From the NCBI GenBank assembly GCA_051294375.1, contig CM119270.1, positions 12,461,676-12,525,675 of the forward strand: a DNA stretch of 64,000 nucleotides. The letters are read 5' to 3'. Position numbers and translations under genes: made by a program. The notes below the pieces were generated by a model. That model was not told the origin of the DNA, did not search any database, and worked only from the letters and a program-made list of their open reading frames with translations. Source of the stretch: Paraspadella gotoi (lineage: Eukaryota > Chaetognatha). Below, in pieces: positions 25,404 to 59,601 of the stretch (within the stretch, counting starts at the first letter, position 1; each line of letters begins with the position of its first letter).

Positions 25404-25737
25404 ATTAGTGGATAACGGCTACGTGGGCTGTGAAGATCTGACAGTTCCGTGCAATTTCTATACAATACCCCCTCTAGCGAGGCATTGGACACTAGGTAGG
25501 TCCCTGATGGTCTTTTATGGAACCAGGCTTGAGGGCTTTGCCCATGCCCCATGGCGGCTTACGGCCGACCTCACGCTTCACGCAGGGTGTAGGTATCGGG
25601 TTGGGATTGAACCCGGTACCTAGTGGTCATGAAGCTGATGGATCGTACTCATATGAGCCACCGGCGTCACAACTTGGAAAGTGTCATGATTCTAGGCGGG
25701 GTGAATCTAGGCAGATTGCCCGACTACATTATATTTT
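25404..25737 (-). mobile_element. tRNA-derived SINE-like insertion in copy 1
   Basis: About 334 bp present in copy 1 and absent from copy 2, where the flanks (GTGATAT and CTACAACTTAG) are separated by only six bases. Read on the minus strand it has a B-box-like GGTTCAATCCC and, about 45 bp upstream, an A-box-like TGGCTCATATGAG, the arrangement of a tRNA-derived Pol III promoter. It sits 39 bp upstream of the splice acceptor of the PSGTKERAES exon. A short AT-rich target duplication is possible but not certain. Confidence 0.55.
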
Positions 25738-25800
25738 CTACAACTTAGCTTACAGAATGAAATTCATTGTTTAAAACATTTCTAAGCATTCGACCAAGCC

Positions 25801-26219
25801 TCCTTAAATCATGTTTCAATGGAAGCTGGAAAAAAATAATTTTCAAAGTGCTTCGTCTATTGTTTCCAGCGCGTTTTCTTTTAGAACATGTGCCAAGTCT
25901 TTGTTGCCACTGACCTTCGGGTAAGTAGTTTTGGCAATTCTTTTTCTGTAAAGCTCGGTTGCGGTATCAGTGGATGCGCTGTCCAGCGCTGTTGAAACCC
26001 GGGGAACCTTAAGAATATAAGATCTCTATCTTTTTGCCAAATTTCTAGGCTGATGTGGAGTGGTAAAAGAAAAGAGAGGAAGATGGAACAAAAGCTGGAA
26101 AAGGAAAACATTGTGAAAAGAAATAAAGTAAGCAAAATAAAAGAAAGAACAGAGAAAGATAAGAGAAGAAAGCAAAGATAGATGAAGAAAGAAAGAGAAG
26201 AAAGAAAGAAAGAAAAGAA

Positions 26220-26250
<31 letters not shown>

Positions 26251-26869
26251 AAAGAGAAAAGGATTAGAGGGTAAAACAAACAAAAATAAACAAAGAAGCA
26301 GAAAGACAAGAAGAAAGAAAGAAAGATGTAAGAAAGAAGACGCGAAATATTGAGGGAAGGGAAAGGTTAACGGTCTGTTCTCCTCGACGCAACACAGGAT
26401 CATTGCCCTTTTTTTCCATTCAATCGCGATTGAATAGTTCGCTTCTTATATTTGAATATATTTCCTGCACTCAATTCCGCTCTTCCCTTTCCGATGGAAT
26501 CCAATTGACAACATCCAGTTGAGTTTTTTTTTTGTGCGGGTTACGGCGACTCAAGTGCCAAAAATGCATTTACTATTACACGTAATTAAAAGTCAGATAA
26601 AGTTGCGTTCACTTAATCGCATGCATTTTCTGACAACTCGTTTTAATTTCTTTTTTATAGTAACAATTCTAATATAGCGGCCACGGCAGCAGTTTAAGAC
26701 GTGCGAGAAAGCAATTTCTTAGAAGAACCAATATGGACAAAAATCAGATTAAAGAGACAACCCCAGCAATAATTTGCATTTTTTAAAATCAGCTATATTT
26801 AAAACATCTATAAAAAAAAATAATCACGGTTCGAAATACACTTATATCCTCAAAACTGCAATATGCAAA
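25801..26869. other. Spacer (loop) between inverted copies 1 and 2
   Basis: About 1.07 kb lies between the arms of the large inverted repeat. It holds a purine-rich GAAA/AAGA tract (26,060-26,330) and AT-rich sequence. No coding exon could be supported. Confidence 0.6.
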
Positions 26870-47009
<20,140 letters not shown>

Positions 47010-48821
47010 GTATGTATGTTTGTATAGATATAGATTAGTAATAGGAGACCAGGTTTAACCCTGAAAAGCTTTACTTGTGAATTAAAAAAAAATTAAATTT
47101 AATAATCTTGATGAGTGTAACCTTTTATTTATTGTTTTAGACTAATATTTTCAATTAAAAAAAGACTTTATAGCTCGTCATTCTGAAATTTTATAATGCA
47201 AGTGCATTTTCACAGTGAATTGTACTTGATATCTTTACACACTTTTCAGTTTATTTTTCGTTTGCTTTCTAATTTTCGTTTTTTTTTGGTGACACGTCTT
47301 TTCTCACTTTATTCGATTGCGTTCTCTCGTTTTTAAAATTTTTCTTAATCTTATCTTCACGTTTCAAATCATGACTGAATTCACATTTTTTTCATTTAAT
47401 ACACTACGCCGCACATTTGGCTGGTTCTCATAAGCACCTTAACCAATACTTTAATTTAATTCAGTTTTAAAGATGATCTTATACAGGCTATACTCGGTGT
47501 TTATGAAGAATAAGTCTCGCACAAAAAACACAGCACAAAAAAAAAACCATTTTTTTGTAATTTAAAACATAAATAATTCATTATTTCTGAGTCCTGGTGC
47601 TTTCCTATGGACACATAACTTAAAATTAGAGCAGCTACAGGACCTTGTTATACATGCCGTCAGCACATGGTGATATCAGGAGATGTTGCTGTTCTAATTG
47701 TAATTATCAGAAGCTAATTGCTTTCATTTTATTCCATAATTATTAGGTTTTAATATATGATTCAGTTAGAGGTTTTATAGTAAAATATGCGATTGCCTAC
47801 AACAGTCTAAAATAAAATGAAAAAAATAATTATGAGGCTCTTAAAAAGCGGCTCTACGTAATGGGGTTTTTCTTTTAATCTTCAGTAATAAAAAAGCATG
47901 AAGCTATTGATTTTATTATTTGCACGTTTAAGTTATTAATAATAATCTGGGCTTAAAGATTAAAACTTTATATATAAATATAAAAAAAATGACAAGCTTT
48001 AGCGATTTTTTTATCTTGGCATGAAAATATCGAAATCGTATTGTCTATTCAATTTCATTAAATTAAATTTGTTATTAAACAAAAATCAGCTGGTCCAGGC
48101 CAATTATTGAAATATAAAAACGATTTTCATTTAAAATTTATGTACTATCTACGCACATTTTCTCAAATTTTTTTGAATGACATAAATTTTTTTCTTATTC
48201 TTGTATCTGCGAATCTGCATTAAGTGTTTTCTTGCACCTGTGAAATAAATTGAGAACAGTGAAGAATGAACATTGATGGGAATGATTGAAATGACTAATC
48301 TTTCGATGCTAATGAAACCTCATTAACATTATCACGATAATCTACCAAGAGCATGAACCATGATAATATCTTCCGAAGCACAATCCCCCAAAGAAAAACC
48401 TCGGCACAACGTGAATTCAACATCGTTCTTCCCTTACGTAAATATTTTTCTTTAACCCATAACGCGCTTTTTGCCAATAGAGGGGAAATTAGTATGAGTG
48501 AAATGTTCTAATTCAATATCCGGTAAATATTGTCGCAAGTCTATACAAATATCAGGAAAAATCTTAGCTTGGTAAATTTAAAAAAAAAACAAACAAACAA
48601 CAGATATGTACATAGTTGTTTATCACAAGTCACTCAAAATCATTTCCCCGCCATAGGCTGAAAGCTCTCACCACAACATCGAGTTGAGCGACAAAAATCA
48701 AATGTGAATTTTCTTTGCCGCTTCGTGTCTCTTCTGTTCCCGCGACCGTCTTTCTTTCTCTCTCTCTCTCTTTCTCTCTCCTTTGACGACTCTGTCTCTC
48801 TCTTCGTCTACGATTCGCCAG
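47010..48821 (+). other. AT-rich IQSEC intron
   Basis: 1.8 kb, AT-rich, with no exon, repeat or RNA signature that I could support. Confidence 0.55.
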
Positions 48822-49590
48822 TTGTTGGACGCCATCGAACCTACGCTTCCACCGACGGACGACGAATCGAGACGAGCGCCACCGTCGGCGCCGGAGCATT
48901 CGTCGTCGGCGTTGCCGGCACCGTTACGTCACCCGGGGACGCCATTGCACGGCCGACACAAGCACGTTCGACGCCAGACGCGGCCGGAAACTCCGACGCC
49001 TCTGCCGACGCCGCTGCCGGTGCCGCCCAAGACGGCGACGTCCTTGACTCAGGGCGGATCTCTGGAGCGGCGACTCCGACGCGGCGACGCGGAGAGGAAG
49101 GAGGAGCGAAATCGTCCGCTGCCGACGCCGCTCATGCCATTGCCGACGCCGCTGCCTCCATTACCGGCGGCTCCGCATTTGCCGGCACTTCCCCTCAAAA
49201 CCGGACACCCGACAGAAGTTAACGCCCTCCCGCTACGAGAAAGATCGCGCTCAGCCGAATCCGCCTTGCCGCCGCCACCTTCCTCGCCGCCCCTCATTCT
49301 CGTCGACGCCCCGCCCTCGGAACAATTTCCCCGCCGCTCGCTTCGTCTCCCCACCGCCGCCGCAGACGACAACGACGACGAAGACGACGACGACGACGAC
49401 GAAGACGATGATCACTACGAATGGCCGCCGACGCGAATCACCCCGGGGTTGAGGGAAGATTTGGTGAAAAGTCTGGCCGCGTTGGCCGTGGGTAGGGAGG
49501 GACTCCTTGGGTTCGACATGGACTGGAATCTCGAAAGGGATCTCCTGCGTGGGAGGGATCAGAGCTTGAGGTACTTGAAACCCATGACAA
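48822..49590 (+). CDS. IQSEC: Probable IQSEC 3' exon, Pro/Asp-rich (optional)
   Basis: Following a pyrimidine-rich tract and CGCCAG, the frame continues in phase 0 from 47,009: LLDAIEPTLPPTDDESRRAP, proline runs built of PTPLP repeats, an acidic run of about 20 Asp/Glu residues and WPPTRITPGLREDLVKSLAA. Two donors near the end are possible: GAG|GTACTT at 49,570 (phase 2) or CAA|GTATAG at 49,590 (phase 1). Each would set a different frame in the next exon. Unspliced, it ends at TGA 49,605-49,607. Its assignment to this gene rests on phase and position, not on homology that I recognise. Confidence 0.5.
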
Positions 49591-50338
49591 GTATAGTGAT
49601 TGATTGATTGATTGGGGAAAAAATCGGGGCAAGACTGACTGCGAAAGATTATTCAATTTATTGAGTTGCAGACTTGCGGCGCGTTTCTTGTAAACACCGT
49701 GGTTTATGCAATGTGCAGGATTCCTTGTGAATAGGCTAAAATTTATTTTATATTTTCTGAATTTTTTGGAAAAAAAAAAATTTTGAGTGATTTGCCAAGA
49801 AGTAATTTTATAATGAGAAACTCGACTGATTTACTTTTGTGGGCGAACGACTTTTGCAGATGAAGATGTACAACAGATGTTGAAATTTTAAATTTATTTC
49901 ACGGGAACACTTTAGAGCAAAGAGAAGCAGATGCGATTTTCTAATTTGAAGTAAAATACATAAAACTTTCCCCAGAATATAAATGTTCAATTTAGATTTT
50001 TGTAACAATAGCTTTGTCCTTCTGTTATGTAATAATTTTCAACCATTTTTTTTTCGTTCATAAAAATGATGTCTATTTTTTTTATGACATCGTCAATTCT
50101 TTTTTACTTCGGGATCTTTCTCCGAGGATATTTTTTGTTTTGCACAACTTTCACATAAAATTTTGATTTTCCTATTTGGAACGTAGCCACGTGAAGAAAA
50201 AAAAAAGAGAGAAAAAAAAACCAACCGCAAAAAAATGTGCAAATGAATTTTAAATTTAAAATAATATAATATATTTTTTTAAAAATAGAACCATCATGGG
50301 AGTCTTGATTGAAAGCTTGAGGGGACCTGCCTAAAGTG

Positions 50339-50615
50339 ATTCCCCGATCTAATACTTAAGGGAGTGGTCTTTTCATACAATTGAAACATTCTTTGAAATA
50401 TTTTCCACTTCATTGATAGGGAAGCCAGGTACTCTGGGAGTGAATAAACGAGACTGTGAGAGAGTCTTGATTGAAAGCTTGCAGGGACCTGCTATGTCAT
50501 TATCTTGTTAGAGTGATGGAGGCCTTAAACCACCAAAGCCTGTCCAAAGTCAGGGCAAGATAGCTTATTTATTAAATGAATGGATAATTTTTATATTGGT
50601 TGTACCAATTTCATA
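50339..50615 (+). repeat. Unit 1 of a duplicated 0.28-kb element
   Basis: Begins ATTCCCCGATCTAATACTTA and ends with the hairpin ATTGGT-TGT-ACCAAT plus TTCATA. It is nearly identical to unit 2, differing by a few single-base indels. An extra partial copy of its internal GAGTCTTGATTGAAAGCTTG segment lies just upstream at 50,299-50,330. Confidence 0.85.
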
Positions 50616-50661
50616 AAATTCAGCTCCTTGTATTTTGATGCTAGTGCGGAGTACAATAAGT

Positions 50662-50936
50662 ATTCCCCGATCTAATACTTAAGGAGTGGTCTTTTCATAC
50701 AATTGAAACATTCTTTGAAATATTTTCCACTCATTTGATAGGGAAGCCAGGTACTCTGGGAGTGAATAACGAGACTGTGAGGAGTCTTGATTGAAAGCTT
50801 GCAGGGACCTGCTATGTCATTATCTTGTAAGAGTGATGGAGGCCTTAAACCACCAAAGCCTGTCCAAAGTCAGGGGCAAGATAGCTTATTTATTAAATGA
50901 ATGGATAATTTTTATATTGGTTGTACCAATTTCATA
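50662..50936 (+). repeat. Unit 2 of the duplicated 0.28-kb element
   Basis: Same start and same hairpin-bearing end as unit 1, separated from it by 46 bp of unrelated sequence. That spacing suggests two insertions or a duplicated insertion rather than simple slippage. Confidence 0.85.
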
Positions 50937-51255
50937 GGTGTTGGCAGAACTTGATGTGTAATCACAACGTTTTTCAGTGTGCCTCTCTTCACATTTAACA
51001 AAGCCGGTCATGAAGATGCTTTATAGTCACTAACGCTTTTCTAGTTTCTCATGTGAGAAAATGTCAAACTCATCTCCACTATCCTTTGCTTTTGGTGGAT
51101 TTTACAAATTACAAACAAATATTGATGGTGTACACTGTACACTGTACAGAAGGCATTTTTAAGCCGTGTTATTGTTACGTTACAAAAGATCGATTAAGTC
51201 CACCTTCCTTTTATTAGTTTAATCCTTAATAATTAATTTTTCCGTCTCTTTACAG

Positions 51256-52541
51256 TCCTCCTCCAGCGAAGGGAGCCGGAACAACTCTCCAACAGCAAAA
51301 ACAGCAGCTGCAGCAAAAGCAGCAGCAGCAGCAGCAAAAGACCGACAAAATCGCAACAAAGCCACCACGACCGCAGCGGCCTCCCACTCTACCACCAAGT
51401 AAATTTCATATCGAAGAAAATTAAGAAATTAAGAGCATCCCGGGATTTTAGGAAACCGGTTTAGAGAATATATATGTATAATTAATGCTTATATGCACTA
51501 TATGCTACAACATGAAAAAGTTTACGCGCGCATTCATTTTTGTTACAAGACCGACTCACCCCCGGACAACCGCGGACGACCCAACTCCAACGGAGTTTCA
51601 GCCAGCCCACCGGGTCCAACAACGGCCACAGCAGCAATATCAGCGGCCAGGGCAGTCAAGTCGGTCCCCGCATTTCAGCAGCCACAGCAAAGATGTCCCT
51701 CAAGGCCAGGGGAGCACAAAACCTCATCCATCGCGTCCTCAAGCGGAGCCTCTCGCAGCCAGCCTCCTTCCGGCCGCGGATTCAACAGCAACACCCTCCC
51801 GACCAGCAGCAACAGCAGCAGCAGCAGCGCCCGGCCCAAGCGTTCGTCAACAGCAACGGCCGAGAAATCCCAGTCGAGAGGAGCAGCCGCCAATGCACCT
51901 TCAGCACCAGCAACAACTTCATCATCGACTCATGTGGAAACATCAGCAGCTCCACCAGCAACATCTGCAGCCAGCGCGAGTTGTCCTCGTGCTCTGTCCG
52001 GAAAGAGTGCGAGACAGAGTGGAGGAGCGAGCCAGCCAAGGGGCCAAAGCAAATTCTACGCCGGTCAGTTCCCGTTTCAATTTTCTTGAGCTGTGGAAAA
52101 TATTGTCGTGCTTGGGTTATATTGTGGTGGGTTACTCCCTAATGCTTCTCTACGAAATTATAAATTAATTATAAATTAATTAAAAATTATACAAGTACTT
52201 CATGTCAATTTTTCTTCATTCTTCTCCCTCAGATCATTTTCACTGCACACCACCGGGGACATCCTCATCTCACGGACGACGTGCCCCACAGACAAGCCAA
52301 TCGCCCGGGCACCGAGCCAGCCCCTCTACGCCCCAAGGGGGATCGTCGTCGTTGCCCCTGGGGGGCAGCCCCTTCGCCCCCCCAGGGGCGGAAACCCTCC
52401 CCCGACCCCAACCCAGTAGCGGTAAAGAGTCTAGATCGCAGTCCGCGGCGGTCTGACCCGAGGTCCGACCCCGCCCCGCCCAGGTCCGATCCTCGCCGAT
52501 CGGGCGTCGTCGACGCGAAAACTCTTAAGTGCAAACAGTGA
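51256..52541 (+). CDS. IQSEC: IQSEC terminal low-complexity exons, reading frame unresolved
   Basis: Three exon-like blocks with good splice sites: 51,256-51,398 (TTTACAG ... AA|GTAAAT), 51,550-52,063 (TTACAAG ... CG|GTCAGT) and 52,233 onward (CCCTCAG). CAG/GCA/CCA-rich DNA leaves all three forward frames open across all three blocks, and each frame stays open through both junctions. One frame (direct from 47,009) gives SSSSEGSRNNSPTAK and ends at TGA 52,539-52,541. A second (from 49,590) gives PEQLSNSKNSSCSKS and ends SQSAAV at 52,456. A third (from 49,570) gives a Gln-rich stretch (LQQQKQQLQQKQQQQQQK), then QLQRSFSQPTGSNN, and ends at TAG 52,417-52,419. I cannot decide between them. Confidence 0.5.
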
Positions 52542-55402
<2,861 letters not shown>

Positions 55403-57046
55403 TCAAACGTCGTAGCCCTCGATGACCTGAACCATCCGACTCCGAGACCCAAGATCGAATGGCAGGAGCCAGAAGAACGCGGGGCCACGCCCGAACACGT
55501 TTCTCAGCAACTCCATCCGGGACTTTTTGCCCCTTCGAGGAGCAGGGTCCTCCCTTCTGGATGAGCGGCCGGCGCCGGGAGAGTCGGCACGGGTCGGGGA
55601 GGAGCCACCACCGCGTTGCAGGGCGTCAATGGGAGATTCGTCGCTGAAGACGGCGCCTATCTGGTCGCTGAGGATGGCGACGACGAAGAGGCCGAACAAA
55701 AGGGACACGATGGCCAGGATAATGGAATGGAGAATCTAGCCGGGAAATAAGTGAGTGTATTGTATTGCAAAGCATTCTACTTTCAGTTGGTAAATTAAGA
55801 TTTTGTTTATTTTTATTTTATTTTTTTTTTTTTTTTGACAGGAAGCTCTGGGAAAAAGTCATCTAAAGTGATACTGATAAACAAATTATTATTTCATTAT
55901 TTATTAATTGATTATTAAATTCTTCCCTGCGTCCAAAAAGCGAGCAGAAGGTAAGTTCAGGATAAGTTCAGTTTCGGCTCATTTCGCTTCTCACCCTGTC
56001 ATCCTGTGACAAATTTATTCAAACCTGACAAGCTGGCCAGCTGAGTCGACACTTTTTTCAATCCGACTCTTTGGCCTCACAGGAACCTTACCTTGGCCTC
56101 CTGAGATTTGAGGTGAGCGGAGACTGGATCGATGGCCCACGAGGCGATGATGAGGACGAGGCTGCTGACGGATGTGAGGCCCACGTAGATGAGGAACTGA
56201 GACGAAAACGAAGAATAAGTTTCTTCTGAAATACTACAGTATAAAACTCTTTATAGTAGTATCATTGTTAATCGTCGTTCACCTGAATAAAATACTTTTG
56301 GTTCCACTCTCCGACGCAGTTGTTTATCCAGGGGCAGTGATGATCCATTCGACGGATGCAGCGTTTGCAGACGCGACAATGGTGAGCGCGGGGCGGACGG
56401 TACGACTCGCATTTCAAGCAGAGGGTCCAACCGTTGGCCGTCTAATAAAAGGATTCGGATGAAGTAAAAAAAATTAATAAATTTTATTAACTTGGAAGAA
56501 ATATAAAAATATTTTCCATAATATTTTAGTAATAGTTTCTTCAATTAATTGATTACTTTTTATTATCCAATTTAAAAAAATTATTTATTGATTGGTTGCT
56601 GATTGTCTGTTTATAAACATTTAAATGAAAATGAAATTGATAAATAGAGTGACTGATAAGTTTTTGGAAGCTATTTCAGACTAAATTTAAATAAACGACG
56701 CGTTGATCACCTCAAAAACGGTTCACCACCTTCCACCACTCCGTCAACCACTCTCCCCCCTCCATCCCGTAATCACCTTCGCCTGTTTGAGATCCGGATC
56801 GCTGAGGTCGACGGGCACGTTGGGCAGAGGGACCACACCGGGATCCGAGAGGACGGCTCTCAGATGCGAGACGACCATGAGGCTGACGAGAATGTTGAAG
56901 CCGACGACGACGAAGCACCCGGCGAAGCTGCCGTCCAGCACCGGAAGGACGAGCACCTTGACGACGACGAAGTCCGCGTAGACGATCGCCGCGTAGGTCA
57001 GCGCCAAGCAGGTGATGCCGCAGGCGTCCAGATGGAACACGGCCAT
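55403..57046 (-). CDS. ZDHHC3/7-like: DHHC palmitoyltransferase, ZDHHC3/7 (GODZ)-type, complete
   Basis: S-palmitoyltransferases of this group are four-pass Golgi enzymes that attach palmitate to cysteines of cytosolic or membrane proteins. Four minus-strand exons join in phase 0 throughout: 57,046-56,777 (90 codons), 56,441-56,283 (53), 56,196-56,092 (35) and 55,735-55,403 (110 plus stop), giving 288 residues, close to the roughly 300 of ZDHHC3/7. Two N-terminal membrane segments (residues ~10-35 and ~45-65) precede the zinc-binding cysteine-rich domain: [21 protein letters not shown], then [20 protein letters not shown]. The catalytic DHHC is intact, as are the Cys/His ligands. NQKYFIQ and [20 protein letters not shown] (TM3) follow, then [19 protein letters not shown] (TM4). 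The C-terminal [14 protein letters not shown] matches the family's FGxxxxxxWxxPF. The TTxE position reads SPID. All introns are GT-AG. The start is the first ATG of the exon. Confidence 0.93.
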
Positions 57047-57654
57047 GGTCCTCTCTTATCGAGATTGCCGGGTGGACGAGCGGCTTGGGACGAGATTATC
57101 ACAAAGGGGGCTTTCGTCGAGGAAGAATGGAGGGAATCAAGGATTCGACGGTGGGAGTCTCGTCATCGTCCGGGTTTTGTTATCGATCGTAGGAGACGGA
57201 AAGGGCGTCCCTTGGAATATCGTTCGCGAGATATGCGACGCTAAGTCATGTTTATGAATTGGAAGACAAAAGTTGTGCGGCTCGAATTGGAAAAATCATG
57301 GTAAAATCGTTTCCTAAAGCTGCTTTTTAAATGAAAAATAAAATAATAAAAATAATAAAAATAGATTATTGCATGTTTGAGAAATATTTATGAAACTAAA
57401 TACGGAACTCAAAAATGAATTACGAAACACATCAACTGGGAGAAATCATTATAGAGCGATTAATAAAACGAGCACGATAAGTTAATTTTTTTATCGACAA
57501 TTTATATGTTTAATAACTCGGCAATAATTCAATTGAATTTGTTTAATATCAAAAACCGAAGCTCTGAGTGTGCCCTGCACTCATGTCGGCAGAACAAAAT
57601 GAGGAAACCATTTTTCTCATCCATCGTCTTATTTCCAACAGCAGGGATTGGACT

Positions 57655-57800
57655 ACGAGAGCAATCTACGGCCGCTGATTGGTTAATGAATGAAATCCTG
57701 GAATGCTCATTGGCTGTGTAGCGCTTGACGTCATTTAGGAAATGTGCCATTTCTCTGAGGAGCCTATTGGTCCGGTAAATGCAATGCCGTCCACTGAGGA
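57655..57800 (-). promoter_or_regulatory. Putative promoter of the ZDHHC gene (three CCAAT boxes and a CRE)
   Basis: ATTGG occurs at 57,678-57,682, 57,709-57,713 and 57,766-57,770, which reads CCAAT in the direction of the ZDHHC gene. A perfect TGACGTCA lies at 57,726-57,733. NF-Y-type promoters often combine clustered CCAAT boxes with a CRE. The cluster is about 600-700 bp upstream of the ATG, so a 5'UTR or a first non-coding exon would lie between. The opposite direction is also possible. Confidence 0.45.
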
Positions 57801-58014
57801 ACGTCGTTCGTGAGCGGATAAATTCAATGAGAGTACGCATTTTTGTAATTTCTGTATTTTGTAACCTAAATGAAAAAGATTTAAATATATATAGATTTGA
57901 AATTCCGAAAATATGACGCTTTTGTTTCGGTAGTTGTTGTGGTTTTTGTTGTCGTAGTTCTTTAACCTTGAAGAGACAGTAATTATTGTAATGTGTTAGT
58001 GACAGAACCGTTCA

Positions 58015-58195
58015 ATAAAAGCAGTCCCTGAGCTTCGGATCAGGCTGTAACACCATGTTACAGGCGGGTTAAGCGCCCCGTCCCTCTTAACTGCCAGACG
58101 GCCACCGGGGTAGAACGTCGGACCTTTGGGTTGGGAGGCGAATGACTTGCCTCCGGCACCAATGGCCGCTGCTGAACGGTTGGTGGATTTTAGTC
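58015..58195 (-). mobile_element. Candidate SINE-like segment
   Basis: A GC-rich 180-bp island in AT-rich DNA. Read on the minus strand it has GGTCCGACGTTC (B-box-like) preceded by TGGTGCCGGAGGCAAGTC (A-box-like). A repeat origin is guessed from composition and boxes only. It lies in the intergenic region between ZDHHC and the PRRT-like gene. Confidence 0.3.
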
Positions 58196-59489
58196 CACCA
58201 TAAACTTTACCTTTGAAATATATTTTTCACAGGGAAAAGAACAATTTAATTGACGACGAATTAGAATTCTTTCATCACTTTTTGTTGTTGTTGTAGTTGT
58301 TTTAAAATTAATTCCATTTAAACTTAAAATATAAATATTTTTTTCTCCAAACAGTGGATTTATGGGCCACCAAAATTTTGATATAAATGTGACATTATTC
58401 TTTCCATTTCGAACTCCATAGAGACTCATATAAAAAAGAAAAAAATAAATTCAATAAAAATAATATTGAAAAACTGATCTGACTTTTATTTTCACAGAAA
58501 ATATCGAAAAGGCATAAAAAATTTTAAAGCGGTTACCATTTATAAGTTCCACTTTCCCAATTTTATTAATATTTAAATTTTCTTTTTTTAACACCTGCTT
58601 TAAAATACCTACCAATGTGATCTTGGATTCGTTGTGTAGTGTCAATTCGAGCAAACAAAAATACTTTCATTATAGTTTTTATAGTAGGCTACTTAGGCAT
58701 TCAATACATAAAGGTTTTCAAAGAAAAATATATCTTTTCTTGTTTTTGTTTGTCCTTCATGTTGGCAATGGTAAAAGGCAAAGTTCTTCGTCAAAGGTTA
58801 AAAACATCGAAAATCAGAAATCAATATTTGTACGCCGGGCACCAGGGCGTTAAAGTCATTCTCAATAATTAATTATTAATTAATTATCGATCTTATAAAA
58901 ATGTTATAAAAATGTTATATTAATCTGCTACATTCATTTAGAGGTTCAAAGATAATTTGTGCGTTTAATAGTTCAGAAAAAAATATCATTATGGTTATAT
59001 GGCCGTGTCTACGAAAAGCCTTTGGTCAAGAAATGAACTGAATCTCCTGATTATTCAAATATGAATGATAATTTTTTTATACCATCACACTTACTTAAAT
59101 GATACTTTGGTCTATATCACAAAGAGTATATATATCTATATCACAATGGGGTAAATAAAACCTATAAAACCTATAAATTTGATACAGCAAAGATAATTTT
59201 TAAGCAATTTTTATCTTCAAAAATCTTGTCCATTTTTGTCCATTTTGAGTTTTGGCACTAATTTTCAAGGAGAAGATAAAGAAAAATTTTTTACTACGCT
59301 TCTGGGTTATAGTCAAATTCTTAATCCATTTTGTTTTTTTGAAGCTAAAAGTTTCTTTTCCCTTCTTTTTTTCCAAATTCCTCCATTTTGTTTCCCGACA
59401 GTAAATAAGTACGTCGCCCAAAAGTGTAGAAACAAACATTATTCCGCCTCACAAACAGTATTCCGCGACTTAAACAGTATTCCTCCACA

Positions 59490-59601
<112 letters not shown>

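Noticed and set aside
25265-25552. 95-residue minus-strand frame that reads through the SINE-like insertion into the PSGTKERAES exon
   Set aside because: It crosses the splice acceptor and uses another frame that stops inside the exon. The phase-0 frame with intact splice sites is better.
51675-52039. Minus-strand Leu/Cys-rich open frames opposite the IQSEC tail
   Set aside because: Complement of CAG/GCA-rich exons; poly-Leu and poly-Cys arise from the repeat composition.
57529-57840. 103-residue minus-strand open frame upstream of ZDHHC
   Set aside because: No recognisable domain, ordinary non-coding composition, and it overlaps the clustered CCAAT/CRE region. More likely promoter or 5'UTR.
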